64,000 nt of DNA, from contig CBDHFR010000002.1 of the NCBI GenBank assembly GCA_965262665.1, positions 558,001-622,000 on the forward strand, given 5' to 3'. Positions 35,673-44,296 of this stretch are shown here, piece after piece. The first letter of the stretch is position 1. The number at the start of each line of letters is the position of its first letter. Position numbers and translations under genes: made by a program. The notes below the pieces were generated by a model. The model saw only the letters and a program-made list of their open reading frames with translations, was not told the DNA's origin and ran no database searches. This stretch comes from CBDBND01 sp965262665. Its GTDB lineage: Bacteria; Pseudomonadota; Alphaproteobacteria; Rhodospirillales; Rhodospirillaceae.

Positions 35673-36902
35673 TTGAATAGCCTTCAATGCTTTTGTTTCT
35701 CGATCAGTCTACTGCTGCTGTTTTCTGGGTGCGAGACGACAGGCAGTAGCGGCACAACTTCGCTTTCTTCGGGTCCCAGTTATGTATCGAGCGCATCGGT
35801 ACGGCAAGTTGAAGCTGAGTCATCCGTCGATGCGCCGGCCAGGGAGCCTCTAGATATCATAGTTTCTATTTTTGATCCGGGATTGCCCGACGATGACTCC
35901 GAAATAGATGAGGATGATTGGCCAGAGTTACGCAGGGCTGAAGCTCGATACATGGCTGTCCAAATGCGCGATACTCTGACTGTTGATGGACGTTTTGGGG
36001 CCATTAGAGTTGCCCCAGACAACAGTTTTTCGGGTGATCTTTATGTTGATGGAGAGATTCTATCTTCAAACGGCGAAGAACTTAAACTTCGCGCTACTGT
36101 TACTGATTCGACAGGCAAGAAATGGTTTTCAAGAAACTATTCACATCGCGTGAAGCCAGCTTGGTACAAAAACAGACGAAACGACAACCTGAAGCCATTT
36201 CAACCTATTTACGATGAGATTGTGGAAGATATTGCGAAACGGCAAGATCGGGTAAAAGACAGCAAAATTTCCGAGATTCACGCTGTTGCAGACATGAGAT
36301 TTGCACAAAATATTGCTCCTGATGCATTTAGTGAAATGATTTCCGTACGAAGAGGCCGTGTTAAACTTGAGCGCATGCCTGCGGCGAGTGATCCCATGCT
36401 GCAACGTGTTGCTGCGGTTCGCTACAGAGATCAGATGTTTGTCGACAATGTTCAGGAGCGGTACAATCTTTTTTCTAGCAACATGAAGGAAGGCTACAGG
36501 TTTTGGCAAAGCCAGAGTTGTGCTGAGGTTGTTCGTAAACGCGAAGCCAGAAACAAGGCCATATTTAAGGGAGTGGCGGGAGCATTATTAATCGCAGGTG
36601 CAGCTGCGGCAGCAAGTGACAACAGTTATTCAGGGGACGCAGTAGCTGTAGCGGCTGGCGTAGCTGGTGCAGCACTTCTGACCGAAAGCTGGCAAGACAG
36701 CAAGGAAGCGAAAGTACATTCCGGGGTCATAAACGAACTCGCCAGTACAATCGACGGCCAACTGGCTCCACAAATCATAGAAATGGAAGACCAAACGGTC
36801 ACACTGACGGGTGATCTGCGACAACAGACAAACCAATGGCGCTCGATACTGGCAAAAATTTGGGCAGCAGAGTCTTTGCCGGAAGCTCCAGTTGCATTGT
36901 AA
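35673..36902 (+). CDS. Lipoprotein of the envelope operon
   Basis: 409 residues from the TTG at 35673, which follows AGGAGGGA by four bases. The frame's ATG at 35658 overlaps that ribosome site and is a less likely start. The signal peptide ends in the lipobox LFSGC, so the protein is lipid-anchored. The mature part has an Asp/Glu-rich segment (GLPDDDSEIDEDDWPELRR), a beta-rich middle with GDLYVDGEIL and WFSRNYSHRVKPAWYK, and a C-terminal glycine/alanine hydrophobic stretch (GVAGALLIAGAAAAASDNSY). No named family is evident. It is probably an outer-membrane component of the system. Confidence 0.75.
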   Translation: MNSLQCFCFSISLLLLFSGCETTGSSGTTSLSSGPSYVSSASVRQVEAESSVDAPAREPLDIIVSIFDPGLPDDDSEIDEDDWPELRRAEARYMAVQMRDTLTVDGRFGAIRVAPDNSFSGDLYVDGEILSSNGEELKLRATVTDSTGKKWFSRNYSHRVKPAWYKNRRNDNLKPFQPIYDEIVEDIAKRQDRVKDSKISEIHAVADMRFAQNIAPDAFSEMISVRRGRVKLERMPAASDPMLQRVAAVRYRDQMFVDNVQERYNLFSSNMKEGYRFWQSQSCAEVVRKREARNKAIFKGVAGALLIAGAAAAASDNSYSGDAVAVAAGVAGAALLTESWQDSKEAKVHSGVINELASTIDGQLAPQIIEMEDQTVTLTGDLRQQTNQWRSILAKIWAAESLPEAPVAL

Positions 36903-36950
36903 GACCGCCTCGAAGGACACCTTTCTCAGAACGCCCTAGCTTAGGGACTT

Positions 36951-38402
36951 ATGCTGGATTTCAGTCAGGCCAAATCAGCGGCGAGAAAAAGGTCTTTCGC
37001 CCTTATTGCTGTTGGAACGTCTGGCATACTGTTGCTTGTGTTGTGGTTTATTACACTCAGCACTTTCCGCAGTAATGACGACGAAATTCGTGCTCTTGAA
37101 ACAACCTCCGTCAACAGAGACTCTGAAAAAATACTCGAAGATTGTCAGAACTCCTTATCTTCTTCGACACAATGTATTTCCCGGCGCGAGGCCTTGGCTG
37201 TTTGGGCAGACGTTGATGAAATGATCAGTACGTTAGGTCGCAAGCATGTAGAAAAGTGGGGCAACAATGAATTTGTTACCTTGTCCGAAGAATTTACAGC
37301 CGCCAAGCTGCTGTTTGAGACTAATCAATTCCAGTCTGCTCTGGAGGGATTTCAGTCCGTCTTGAAGAGCTTTGAAGAACTAGATCGATCTTCAATATCC
37401 ATTCTTGAAGACACAATTAATCGAGGGTGGCAGGCGATTGATGAAGAACGCGCAGACATTGCCCTAGAGAGCTTTGAACTAGCCCTTCAGATTAACCCAG
37501 AGAATCCGACGGCAAATTCCGGACAAAGGCGCGCCCTTGTCTTGGAAGATGTTTTGGATCTTTACGTAAGAGGCACCATTGCTAAGCAAGAGGGCAACTT
37601 AGAAGCTGCTTTGCGCTTGTTTGAGCAAGCACTGCAGATGGATCCCGACTTTAAGAAAGCTGTAAGTGCTGTTCAATCCGTGAGGCAGAAGATAACCGAG
37701 CGTAACTATCGGAACAGCATTTCAACAGGTCTAATCTCCTTAGAGAATGGCAACCTGGCAGCGGCAAAAAAGGCTTTTGAAAGTGCTTTGACATTTAGGC
37801 CAGTGTCACAAGAGGCATTGAATGGACTCTCACAAACGGTAATTCTCATAGAAAGGCAAACGATAGGTTCAAATTTAGCCCTCGCTATACAAGCGCATGA
37901 ACAAGAAAATTGGGAGGAAGCATCCCATTTGTACGGTCAAGTCCTCTCTATGGATTCCACGGTGAAACCGGCAATGGAGGGAAAAAAGATTGTGGATCAA
38001 ATGATGGGACTGGAATCGGAAATAACGGGGCTTCTCGAACGACAATATCGCTTGAGTAGTGCTGCCGTTTTCGATCACGCGGAAGACATTGTGGCGGAAG
38101 CAGAACATAGCTTCGGTTCTAGTCCGCGTCTAAGCGAACACGCTAAAGAGTTGAAGTTGGCTATGGCTGCAATGAAAGTCCCGGTAAGACTCATAGTTCG
38201 CTCAGACAGAAAAACCAACATCAATATACAAAGAGTTGGTGAACTCGGCTCCTTTGACGAACAGATACTTAACATTTTACCCGGCAGATATGTAGTTACC
38301 GGAAGCCGTCGGGGTTTTCGCAACAAGCGAATGGAAATTGACGTATTATCGCGATCGGATCTACGGATCGTAACGGTGATCTGTGATGAACCAATCCGAT
38401 AA
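36951..38402 (+). CDS. Membrane-anchored TPR protein
   Basis: 483 residues. One membrane helix near the N-terminus (16-38) is followed by helical TPR-type repeats from about 145 to 350, for example ADIALESFELALQINPENPT and GNLEAALRLFEQALQMDPDF. The C-terminal 90 residues are beta-rich with a PEGA-like ending (ILPGRYVVTGSRRGFRNK). It probably serves as a periplasmic scaffold. Its stop overlaps the next gene by 20 bases, so the two are translationally coupled. Confidence 0.82.
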   Translation: MLDFSQAKSAARKRSFALIAVGTSGILLLVLWFITLSTFRSNDDEIRALETTSVNRDSEKILEDCQNSLSSSTQCISRREALAVWADVDEMISTLGRKHVEKWGNNEFVTLSEEFTAAKLLFETNQFQSALEGFQSVLKSFEELDRSSISILEDTINRGWQAIDEERADIALESFELALQINPENPTANSGQRRALVLEDVLDLYVRGTIAKQEGNLEAALRLFEQALQMDPDFKKAVSAVQSVRQKITERNYRNSISTGLISLENGNLAAAKKAFESALTFRPVSQEALNGLSQTVILIERQTIGSNLALAIQAHEQENWEEASHLYGQVLSMDSTVKPAMEGKKIVDQMMGLESEITGLLERQYRLSSAAVFDHAEDIVAEAEHSFGSSPRLSEHAKELKLAMAAMKVPVRLIVRSDRKTNINIQRVGELGSFDEQILNILPGRYVVTGSRRGFRNKRMEIDVLSRSDLRIVTVICDEPIR

Positions 38403-40455
38403 CCCAACCTCTCAGCCGAAGCATGACCTTAAGCAACGTCTAGAACAGGCAAGCACGAGAACAAGGTCACATCGCTTCTATGCTATTTTCGGTTCTCTCA
38501 TTCTATTAACGCTTGGGGCCGCGTACTTTGTCGCTGGATCTGGATTGCAAGTAAAAATTCTTCCCGAAGAAGCTCAAACTGAGTTTGTTATTGACGTAAG
38601 AACAGGCGTGGGATTTGTCTTTGATGATCGCGTTATAGCCCTACCTGGAGATGTGGAAATATCCGTAGCATCACCTGGATTCAAGAAGGGCATATTACGA
38701 ACGGAAATCGTTTCTGGTGGTAACGTTATTGACGTTGTCCTCGAGAGACTGCCCGATATCTTAAACATAACAGTTGCGCCGAATTTGCCCGATATCGTCA
38801 TTCAAGTAGACAGTGTAAAAGTTGCAGAGGGGTTCCAAATTGAATATGAATTGGAAGAGGGTAATTATGTAGTATCTATTGGCCACCCCTTGTTCCAACC
38901 CTTCGAAACTGAACTTACGATCCTAGGCGGTGGCAACGAGATTGAACTCGATGTTACTCTATCGCCGGCAACACAGCCGATTGAAATAAGAACTGAACCA
39001 GAGGGCGCGCAGGTCAGTATCGATGGTGATTTCGTGGGCATCTCCCCATTGTCAACAAATGTCCCGCAAGGTCGGCGCGAGATCAAAGTCTCGCTTGCTG
39101 GCTTTGTAGTAGAGACCAGACTCGTTAACGTTTCACTCAGCGAAATTCCTCGGTTGCCAACCATCCAAATGAGTCGAAATCCCGGCATGCTTAGTATTGG
39201 TAGTGTTCCCGTTGGTGCGAGCGTGCTCGTCGATAACCAGTTTCGTGGCACCACTCCGATCACTTTAGGTGTTACACCGAATCAAGCTCACACCATTTTC
39301 TTATCTCATCCTGGCTACGAGACCGTCACACGTAACGTATCTTTAGAAGCCGGCACACGAGAGACTCTTACTTTTGATATGTCGGAGGTCAGGGGGCTCG
39401 TCGAGATTACGTCTGCTCCTGCCGCTGACGTATTTGTAGGTGGAACACCGATTGGCATAACTCCGATCGAAATCGAGCTGCGCGCGGTTGAACAGGAGAT
39501 AACGATTACCAAACAAGGATATCAACCGTTCACTCAGGATATCGTGCCTGATCCCTTGATTCGAAAAAGCATTACAGTCAACTTGATAACGAATATGGAT
39601 GCACTGATCGCAAGTGCTCCTAAAGTGTTACGGTCTTCAAACGATCAAGATTTTGTTCTTATTGGCCCGGGCGAGATTGAGATGGGTGCACCGCGAAGCG
39701 AGCCTGGTCAAAGGGCAAACGAGGTGCTACGCAAAGTTAACATAACTCGCTACTTCTATGTCAGCGCAAAAGAAGTGGCCGCTAATCAATACGCAAAGTT
39801 TCAAAGAACCGATGGCTTAGGAAAAAATATTGAGTTATCGGATGAACCCGTTACTAACGTGACATGGTCAGACGCCGCCCGTTATGCCAATTGGGTCAGT
39901 AACAACGATGGTCTACGGCCCGTTTATTTCATGTCGGGGAATACCTTTGAAGGGTTTGATATTGACGCAAATGGATATCGCCTTCCAACCGAAGCGGAGT
40001 GGGTCTGGATATCACGCTACGAGGCAGGCCAAGCGCGCAAAACGCTAAGATTCCCTTGGGGTCACAGCATGCCAATCCCTCCAGAATCTGGTAACTTTGC
40101 GGATGAGAGTTCAGTGGATGAAACGGAATGTTTTATACCGAAGTATCGAGATGGAATGCCACGCCTAGCACCGGTCGGGTCTTACTCACTAAACCAAATA
40201 GGAATTTTTGATCTCGGCGGTAATGTAAGTGAATGGATTCATGATTTCTATGAACTCGCATCACCTGGTCCGGTACGGTCTGAGTTGGATAGGTTAGGCC
40301 CAAGCTCAGGAAATCAGCATGTCATTAGGGGTTCTAGCTGGAGGTCTTCCACCCTAACAGAGCTGCGCTTGAGTTACAGAGAAGCTGGAAAAGAACCTCG
40401 AGATGATGTTGGCTTTCGATTGGTACGATGGCTAGGAGGAAGGAATGGTGAATAA
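38383..40455 (+). CDS. PEGA-repeat protein with SUMF1-like C-terminal domain
   Basis: 690 residues (GTG at 38383, or ATG at 38386). A membrane helix at about 33-52 places the rest in the periplasm. A beta-rich region (60-195) is followed by three PEGA domains: near 200-263 (TEPEGAQVSIDGDFVGISPL), 270-333 (VPVGASVLVDNQFRGTTPI) and 340-400 (APAADVFVGGTPIGITPI). A SUMF1/formylglycine-enzyme fold occupies 425-683 (YRLPTEAEW, LGGNVSEW, GFRLVR). The cysteines of true formylglycine-generating enzymes are missing in RGSSWRSSTL, so a binding rather than oxidising role is likely. The protein probably binds cell-wall glycans or a partner protein. Confidence 0.88.
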   Translation: MMNQSDNPTSQPKHDLKQRLEQASTRTRSHRFYAIFGSLILLTLGAAYFVAGSGLQVKILPEEAQTEFVIDVRTGVGFVFDDRVIALPGDVEISVASPGFKKGILRTEIVSGGNVIDVVLERLPDILNITVAPNLPDIVIQVDSVKVAEGFQIEYELEEGNYVVSIGHPLFQPFETELTILGGGNEIELDVTLSPATQPIEIRTEPEGAQVSIDGDFVGISPLSTNVPQGRREIKVSLAGFVVETRLVNVSLSEIPRLPTIQMSRNPGMLSIGSVPVGASVLVDNQFRGTTPITLGVTPNQAHTIFLSHPGYETVTRNVSLEAGTRETLTFDMSEVRGLVEITSAPAADVFVGGTPIGITPIEIELRAVEQEITITKQGYQPFTQDIVPDPLIRKSITVNLITNMDALIASAPKVLRSSNDQDFVLIGPGEIEMGAPRSEPGQRANEVLRKVNITRYFYVSAKEVAANQYAKFQRTDGLGKNIELSDEPVTNVTWSDAARYANWVSNNDGLRPVYFMSGNTFEGFDIDANGYRLPTEAEWVWISRYEAGQARKTLRFPWGHSMPIPPESGNFADESSVDETECFIPKYRDGMPRLAPVGSYSLNQIGIFDLGGNVSEWIHDFYELASPGPVRSELDRLGPSSGNQHVIRGSSWRSSTLTELRLSYREAGKEPRDDVGFRLVRWLGGRNGE

Positions 40456-40672
40456 AAAATCATTTATCATTTTCATGATAATTTTTCTGTTGTTTGGTCC
40501 GACATATTCCCAAACAGACAATGAGGGCGAAATTCAAGAGTCCTCATCGGAATCTAAGTCTTCCTCTACCACAGAAAGCGATAACAACAGTGAGGGGAAG
40601 GCTTTTGAGTCTTTCGATCCCTCTGTAGAGATTTCTACTGACCATGCAGTTTCGTTTCCGAGGGATATTTAG
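40445..40672 (+). CDS. Small secreted acidic protein
   Basis: 75 residues. The signal peptide KKSFIIFMIIFLLFGPTYSQ is followed by a Ser/Glu/Asp-rich mature part (EIQESSSESKSSSTTES). The start overlaps the previous gene and has a strong AGGAGGAAGGA ribosome site. No family is recognised. Its place just before the channel gene suggests a small accessory subunit. Confidence 0.65.
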   Translation: MVNKKSFIIFMIIFLLFGPTYSQTDNEGEIQESSSESKSSSTTESDNNSEGKAFESFDPSVEISTDHAVSFPRDI

Positions 40673-40688
40673 ACGACTGCTTAGCTAG

Positions 40689-41516
40689 ATGGACACACAG
40701 ACCATGGCAGAGATTAAGGAAATAAACGTTAGCCATCAAAGCAATCAAAGTACTGGTCTCTTATTTCAAATTTCGACGCTCTTGGGCTCCGTTTTCTTTG
40801 TTCATACGCTCTATTTGCTTTTCATTAGACCAGAGGCAAACAGGCAAGTCGCTGAAGCCGAACAGGCTAACGAGCCAGCGGCGCGTACAGTTTTTGTTAT
40901 CTTGAAAGACTATGAACAAGAGATCTGTTTGATATTTATGATTTGGGCAATTTGCCTTATCGCCCGGAAGGTTAGCGAACTCATTAAACAAAAACACTTC
41001 TTGGAAGTGGATCTTATCGACCGGATTGAAGAGCTGACAGTAACGCAATCCACTGCGATCTCCGCTCTTAACAATTTATGGGATTTGGGACGCCCTTCAA
41101 CTGATGCGATCGTAGTTCAAGCTTTGATCGCCGGTCTTCAGAGGTTTGTCTCAACGGGCAGCATTCAAAACGCATCCCACGCGGTGACTGAGTACTCTGA
41201 TAACGTGGCCATGAGAATGGAAGCGGAGTTGTCGATGGTACGTTATATTATCTGGGCCATTCCCTCAGTAGGTTTTATTGGCACCGTTAGAGGTATTGGT
41301 GATGCGCTATCACAGGCTCACGTTGCTCTGGAGGGAAACATAGCAGGAATGACGGCCAGTCTCGGCGTGGCCTTTAATTCAACTTTAATAGCTTTATTGA
41401 TTAGCATCATTTTGATGTTCTTCTTGCATCAGCTTCAATTTCTTCAAGATAAATCTGTTTTAGACGCACAAGAATATTGTGACCGGATGTTTCTCAAGCA
41501 TTTGTCTGAGGAATAA
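40689..41516 (+). CDS. MotA/TolQ/ExbB-like proton channel protein
   Basis: 275 residues with four predicted membrane helices (about 26-46, 79-93, 184-205, 224-247). The TolQ/MotA signature is visible in the last two: WAIPSVGFIGTVRGIGDAL and GVAFNSTLIALLISIILMFF. In this family a pentamer around a TolR/ExbD/MotB dimer converts ion flow into mechanical work. It lacks the long cytoplasmic coiled tail of ZorA from Zorya defence systems. The next two genes encode TolR-like partners. The stop is three bases before the next start. Confidence 0.88.
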   Translation: MDTQTMAEIKEINVSHQSNQSTGLLFQISTLLGSVFFVHTLYLLFIRPEANRQVAEAEQANEPAARTVFVILKDYEQEICLIFMIWAICLIARKVSELIKQKHFLEVDLIDRIEELTVTQSTAISALNNLWDLGRPSTDAIVVQALIAGLQRFVSTGSIQNASHAVTEYSDNVAMRMEAELSMVRYIIWAIPSVGFIGTVRGIGDALSQAHVALEGNIAGMTASLGVAFNSTLIALLISIILMFFLHQLQFLQDKSVLDAQEYCDRMFLKHLSEE

Positions 41517-41519
41517 GTC

Positions 41520-42608
41520 TTGTCTTCCTCTTCTATCATGAGAAGGCGGGGACTGACTCCATTTTCACTTGCTTTCCTAGATATTATGTCGTGTGGCTTG
41601 GGAGCCGTCATACTCGTCTTTCTGATAATTAAGCACGCCGATGAGTCCAATCCGGTTAACACCAACCGGTTCGAAAATGATATCGCTTTCCAAATCGAAC
41701 ATCAAAAGACGCTCGAGAAACAGATCGAGGTATTAGACCGAGAACTTGCAGAAAGAACAGAAAGATTACTTCAGATCCGCAATCAATTAGCGTCTGCTCT
41801 GATTGAAACAAGCAAGATAGACGGACAGAGTGCATCCCTAAGAGAACAAGCCGACATAGCAAGAGCTGATATTGAAAAGGTCCAGCAACAGACAGAGGAT
41901 GCGGTTGTCGAAATAGAAAATGAAGGTAATCGAAATTATCTAATTGGAATGAAAGTCGAGGGAAAAAGAATTGTCATGCTTCTTGATTCTTCGGCGAGCA
42001 TGATGGCACCGGATATTATTGATATTATTCGACTAAAGAATTCTTCTGACTCACAAAAGTTAAATGCGCCTAAGTGGACTTGGTCAAAGCGTATTTTGCA
42101 ATGGCTAACGGCTCAATTACCTAAAGAAAGCCGGGTCCGTATCATGACTTTCAGCAGCGAAACTGTTGATCACAATTCTCAAAAAACATGGACTGATGCA
42201 ACGCAATCAAAAGAGGTAACACTCTCACTTCAAAGCGCGCTAGATGTTGTACCGAATAATGGGACGAACCTGGAACAAGCGTTTGAAGCGGTCTCCCGGC
42301 TGAATCCCAACCCAGATTCTCTTTACATCATTACAGATGGGCTGCCAACCTTGCACGGAGATTTAGGAACTTTCGACTTAGATAGAATTACCAGTTGCTT
42401 CAGATCAACAAGTAGCACCGTTACGCCAAAGTGTAGGGGAGAGTTCTTTCTCCGCGCCATGCGCAAGCTTTATAATCTTCTTCCAGATATAAAGACGAAT
42501 GTTGTTCTGCTCCCTATTGAAGGCGACCCAGGTGCCGCCGTTGGTTACTGGCTTCTTGCCAATCAAAACAATGGCATATTAATAGCCCCCACAGAGTCAT
42601 GGCCATGA
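41520..42608 (+). CDS. TolR-like membrane protein with C-terminal vWA domain (1)
   Basis: 362 residues. The TTG start at 41520 follows GAGGA; an ATG at 41538 is an alternative with no ribosome site. The single N-terminal helix (16-37) has TPFSLAFLDIMSCGLGA, whose Asp in the membrane recalls the ion-binding Asp of TolR/ExbD/MotB. A coiled coil spans about 50-135. The vWA domain starts with IVMLLDSSASMM (MIDAS DxSxS at 156-160), then RVRIMTFSSE, GTNLEQAF and YIITDGLPT. It pairs with the following paralogue and probably forms the moving part driven by the channel protein. Confidence 0.85.
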   Translation: MSSSSIMRRRGLTPFSLAFLDIMSCGLGAVILVFLIIKHADESNPVNTNRFENDIAFQIEHQKTLEKQIEVLDRELAERTERLLQIRNQLASALIETSKIDGQSASLREQADIARADIEKVQQQTEDAVVEIENEGNRNYLIGMKVEGKRIVMLLDSSASMMAPDIIDIIRLKNSSDSQKLNAPKWTWSKRILQWLTAQLPKESRVRIMTFSSETVDHNSQKTWTDATQSKEVTLSLQSALDVVPNNGTNLEQAFEAVSRLNPNPDSLYIITDGLPTLHGDLGTFDLDRITSCFRSTSSTVTPKCRGEFFLRAMRKLYNLLPDIKTNVVLLPIEGDPGAAVGYWLLANQNNGILIAPTESWP

Positions 42609-43567
42609 GTAGGCTCAACAAGAGAAAAGACGTAGATATTTTTAGTCTTTCCTTTCTCGATATCATCGCCTGCGGATTTGGGGCGATTGTTCTACTTCTG
42701 CTTATAACCAAGACCTCTGGTGGCGTGTCAGATCAGGCAACGAATCAGGACGATGTTATGGCAAACTTATTTGAGCAGATGAGACAGGTCGAAATACTGG
42801 AAAATCAAGTCACTGAATTGAAACGAAAGCTGTCTGAGGAGGAAACTAGGGTTACAGAAGTTCTAGACGCATTGACTGCGGCACAGCGTGCAAAGACACA
42901 GGCACAGTCCCAGCAAGATGCAACGATAAAAGTGCTTAATGATATGAATGTTGCACGACAGTCGCTGACAGAAGAAATGCGCAGACTTCTTGATCAGAAT
43001 GAAAAGGATGAAGACGTCGGGGGTATTCCCGTTGATAGTGAATACGTGATATTTGTCGTCGATACATCCGGTAGCATGCAACAAATCTGGTCGCAAGTGA
43101 TTGCGCAAATTGAAAATGTCTTGAATATCCATCCGACAGTGAAGGGATTCCAAATTATGAATGACCAGGGCCGATATCTCTTTGAAGGATATAGGCGCGA
43201 GTGGATGTCTGACACACCATCAATGCGAAAAGGCGCGCTGGATCTCATAAGAAGTTGGACGGACTTTTCAAACAGTGATCCCGTCAATGGCATAGAGGCT
43301 GCCATTCGTACGTTTTATGACGGGGAGAAAAAGATTAGTGTATTTGTCTTTGGGGATGAATTCAGTGGCGAATCTGTTGAGCAAACAATCCGAATGATTG
43401 AACGTATTAACGTTCCTGACAGCTCCGGCCAAACCAGAGTCAGAATTCACGCCGTTGGTTTCATAAACGAATACGCACTATCAATAGGAACGACAGGCCG
43501 CTTCGCTCATTTGATGAGAGAGATTACGCAACGTAACAATGGTACGTTTATCGCATTACCGAATTAG
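42599..43567 (+). CDS. TolR-like membrane protein with C-terminal vWA domain (2)
   Basis: 322 residues. The start overlaps the previous gene by 10 bases. It shares the N-terminal motif (IFSLSFLDIIACGFGAI, helix 16-36) and a coiled coil (55-135) with its neighbour. The vWA domain begins YVIFVVDTSGSM (MIDAS 155-160) and includes SVFVFGDEFSGES and RIHAVGFINE. The two proteins are diverged paralogues (different spacing and loops), suggesting a heterodimer around one channel. It is the last gene of the operon; no hairpin terminator was evident before the IS6 fragment at 43824. Confidence 0.87.
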   Translation: MAMSRLNKRKDVDIFSLSFLDIIACGFGAIVLLLLITKTSGGVSDQATNQDDVMANLFEQMRQVEILENQVTELKRKLSEEETRVTEVLDALTAAQRAKTQAQSQQDATIKVLNDMNVARQSLTEEMRRLLDQNEKDEDVGGIPVDSEYVIFVVDTSGSMQQIWSQVIAQIENVLNIHPTVKGFQIMNDQGRYLFEGYRREWMSDTPSMRKGALDLIRSWTDFSNSDPVNGIEAAIRTFYDGEKKISVFVFGDEFSGESVEQTIRMIERINVPDSSGQTRVRIHAVGFINEYALSIGTTGRFAHLMREITQRNNGTFIALPN

Positions 43568-43823
43568 CTGTAAAACACACTACGGACTGTTGAACAACCC
43601 TGTTTCGTCGGCGGTGTTGTCACGCTGCGGACGAACGGTAGGCAATAAAGGGATGACTGTAACTGTCATGAATGATTCCGTAACGGCGGAGAGCAAAGCG
43701 GCACACCCACCTCTGGAATATGTGCCAAAAAGCTGTGAGCGCCACAATCCGCTTGCAGTTGAGCGCAATAGCGATCATGAGGAACTGAATCTGTACTTTC
43801 GACAATCCTCGATATCAAACCCG
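43568..43823. other. Intergenic stretch after the envelope operon
   Basis: 256 bp between the last vWA gene and the IS6 fragments. Open frames here lack ribosome sites and recognisable patterns. The native downstream gene was probably lost when the IS elements arrived. Confidence 0.35.
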
Positions 43824-44026
43824 GGCATTGTCAGACTAACTGGTCCGGAGCAGAAGAAGCCATAATAGAGGACTCTCAGGGTGCAAGTTGACGCCATTCG
43901 GCCAAGGCGGTGGCTCGGGCTTGTTTGAAAGTATCGCGGCGGTTGAGATGGCGTTGGTGGTTGAAATGGTTGTAGATCGAGGCGTGAATGGAGGCGAATT
44001 TCTGCAAGGTCTTGATGTCTCTGAAC
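43824..44026 (-). mobile_element. IS6 subtype A 3' fragment
   Basis: Begins with the terminus GGCATTGTCAGACTAACTGG and carries the last 50 or so transposase codons (reading backwards from EWRQLAP to FRDIKTLQK). It ends abruptly at CTCTGAAC, where another IS6 end starts. The same break occurs at 47685. Confidence 0.85.
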
Positions 44027-44296
44027 GGCATTGTCAGACTAAATCGGCTTGAGCGGGGACGTAAGGTCTCGTAGCCTCCGTCGATGCACAATCCCTTCCG
44101 TTATTTCAATAGCTCGCCCGAGGTCATCCGCAGCGCTGTGATGCTGTATGTCCGTTATCCCTTGTCGCTGAGACAGGTCGAAGATCTTCTGTTCGAGCGC
44201 GGCATCGACATCTGCCATGAGACCGTACGGTACTGGTGGAACCGCTTTGGCCCATTGTTTGCCGCCGGGGTCCGGAAACGCCGCATTCATCGCGGA
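44027..44296 (+). mobile_element. IS6 subtype A 5' fragment
   Basis: The left terminus and first 70 or so transposase codons (44084 onward, to GPLFAAGVRKRRIHRG), cut by the complete element that starts at 44297. It belongs to the IHRG sub-variant. Confidence 0.85.

Noticed and set aside
40689..43567. Assignment as a Zorya system
   Set aside because: The channel protein lacks the long ZorA tail, no OmpA-type ZorB or ZorC/ZorD helicase is present, and the partners carry vWA domains instead.
43580..43865. Short frames after the vWA operon on both strands
   Set aside because: No start context or motif, and the plus-strand one runs into an IS6 terminus.
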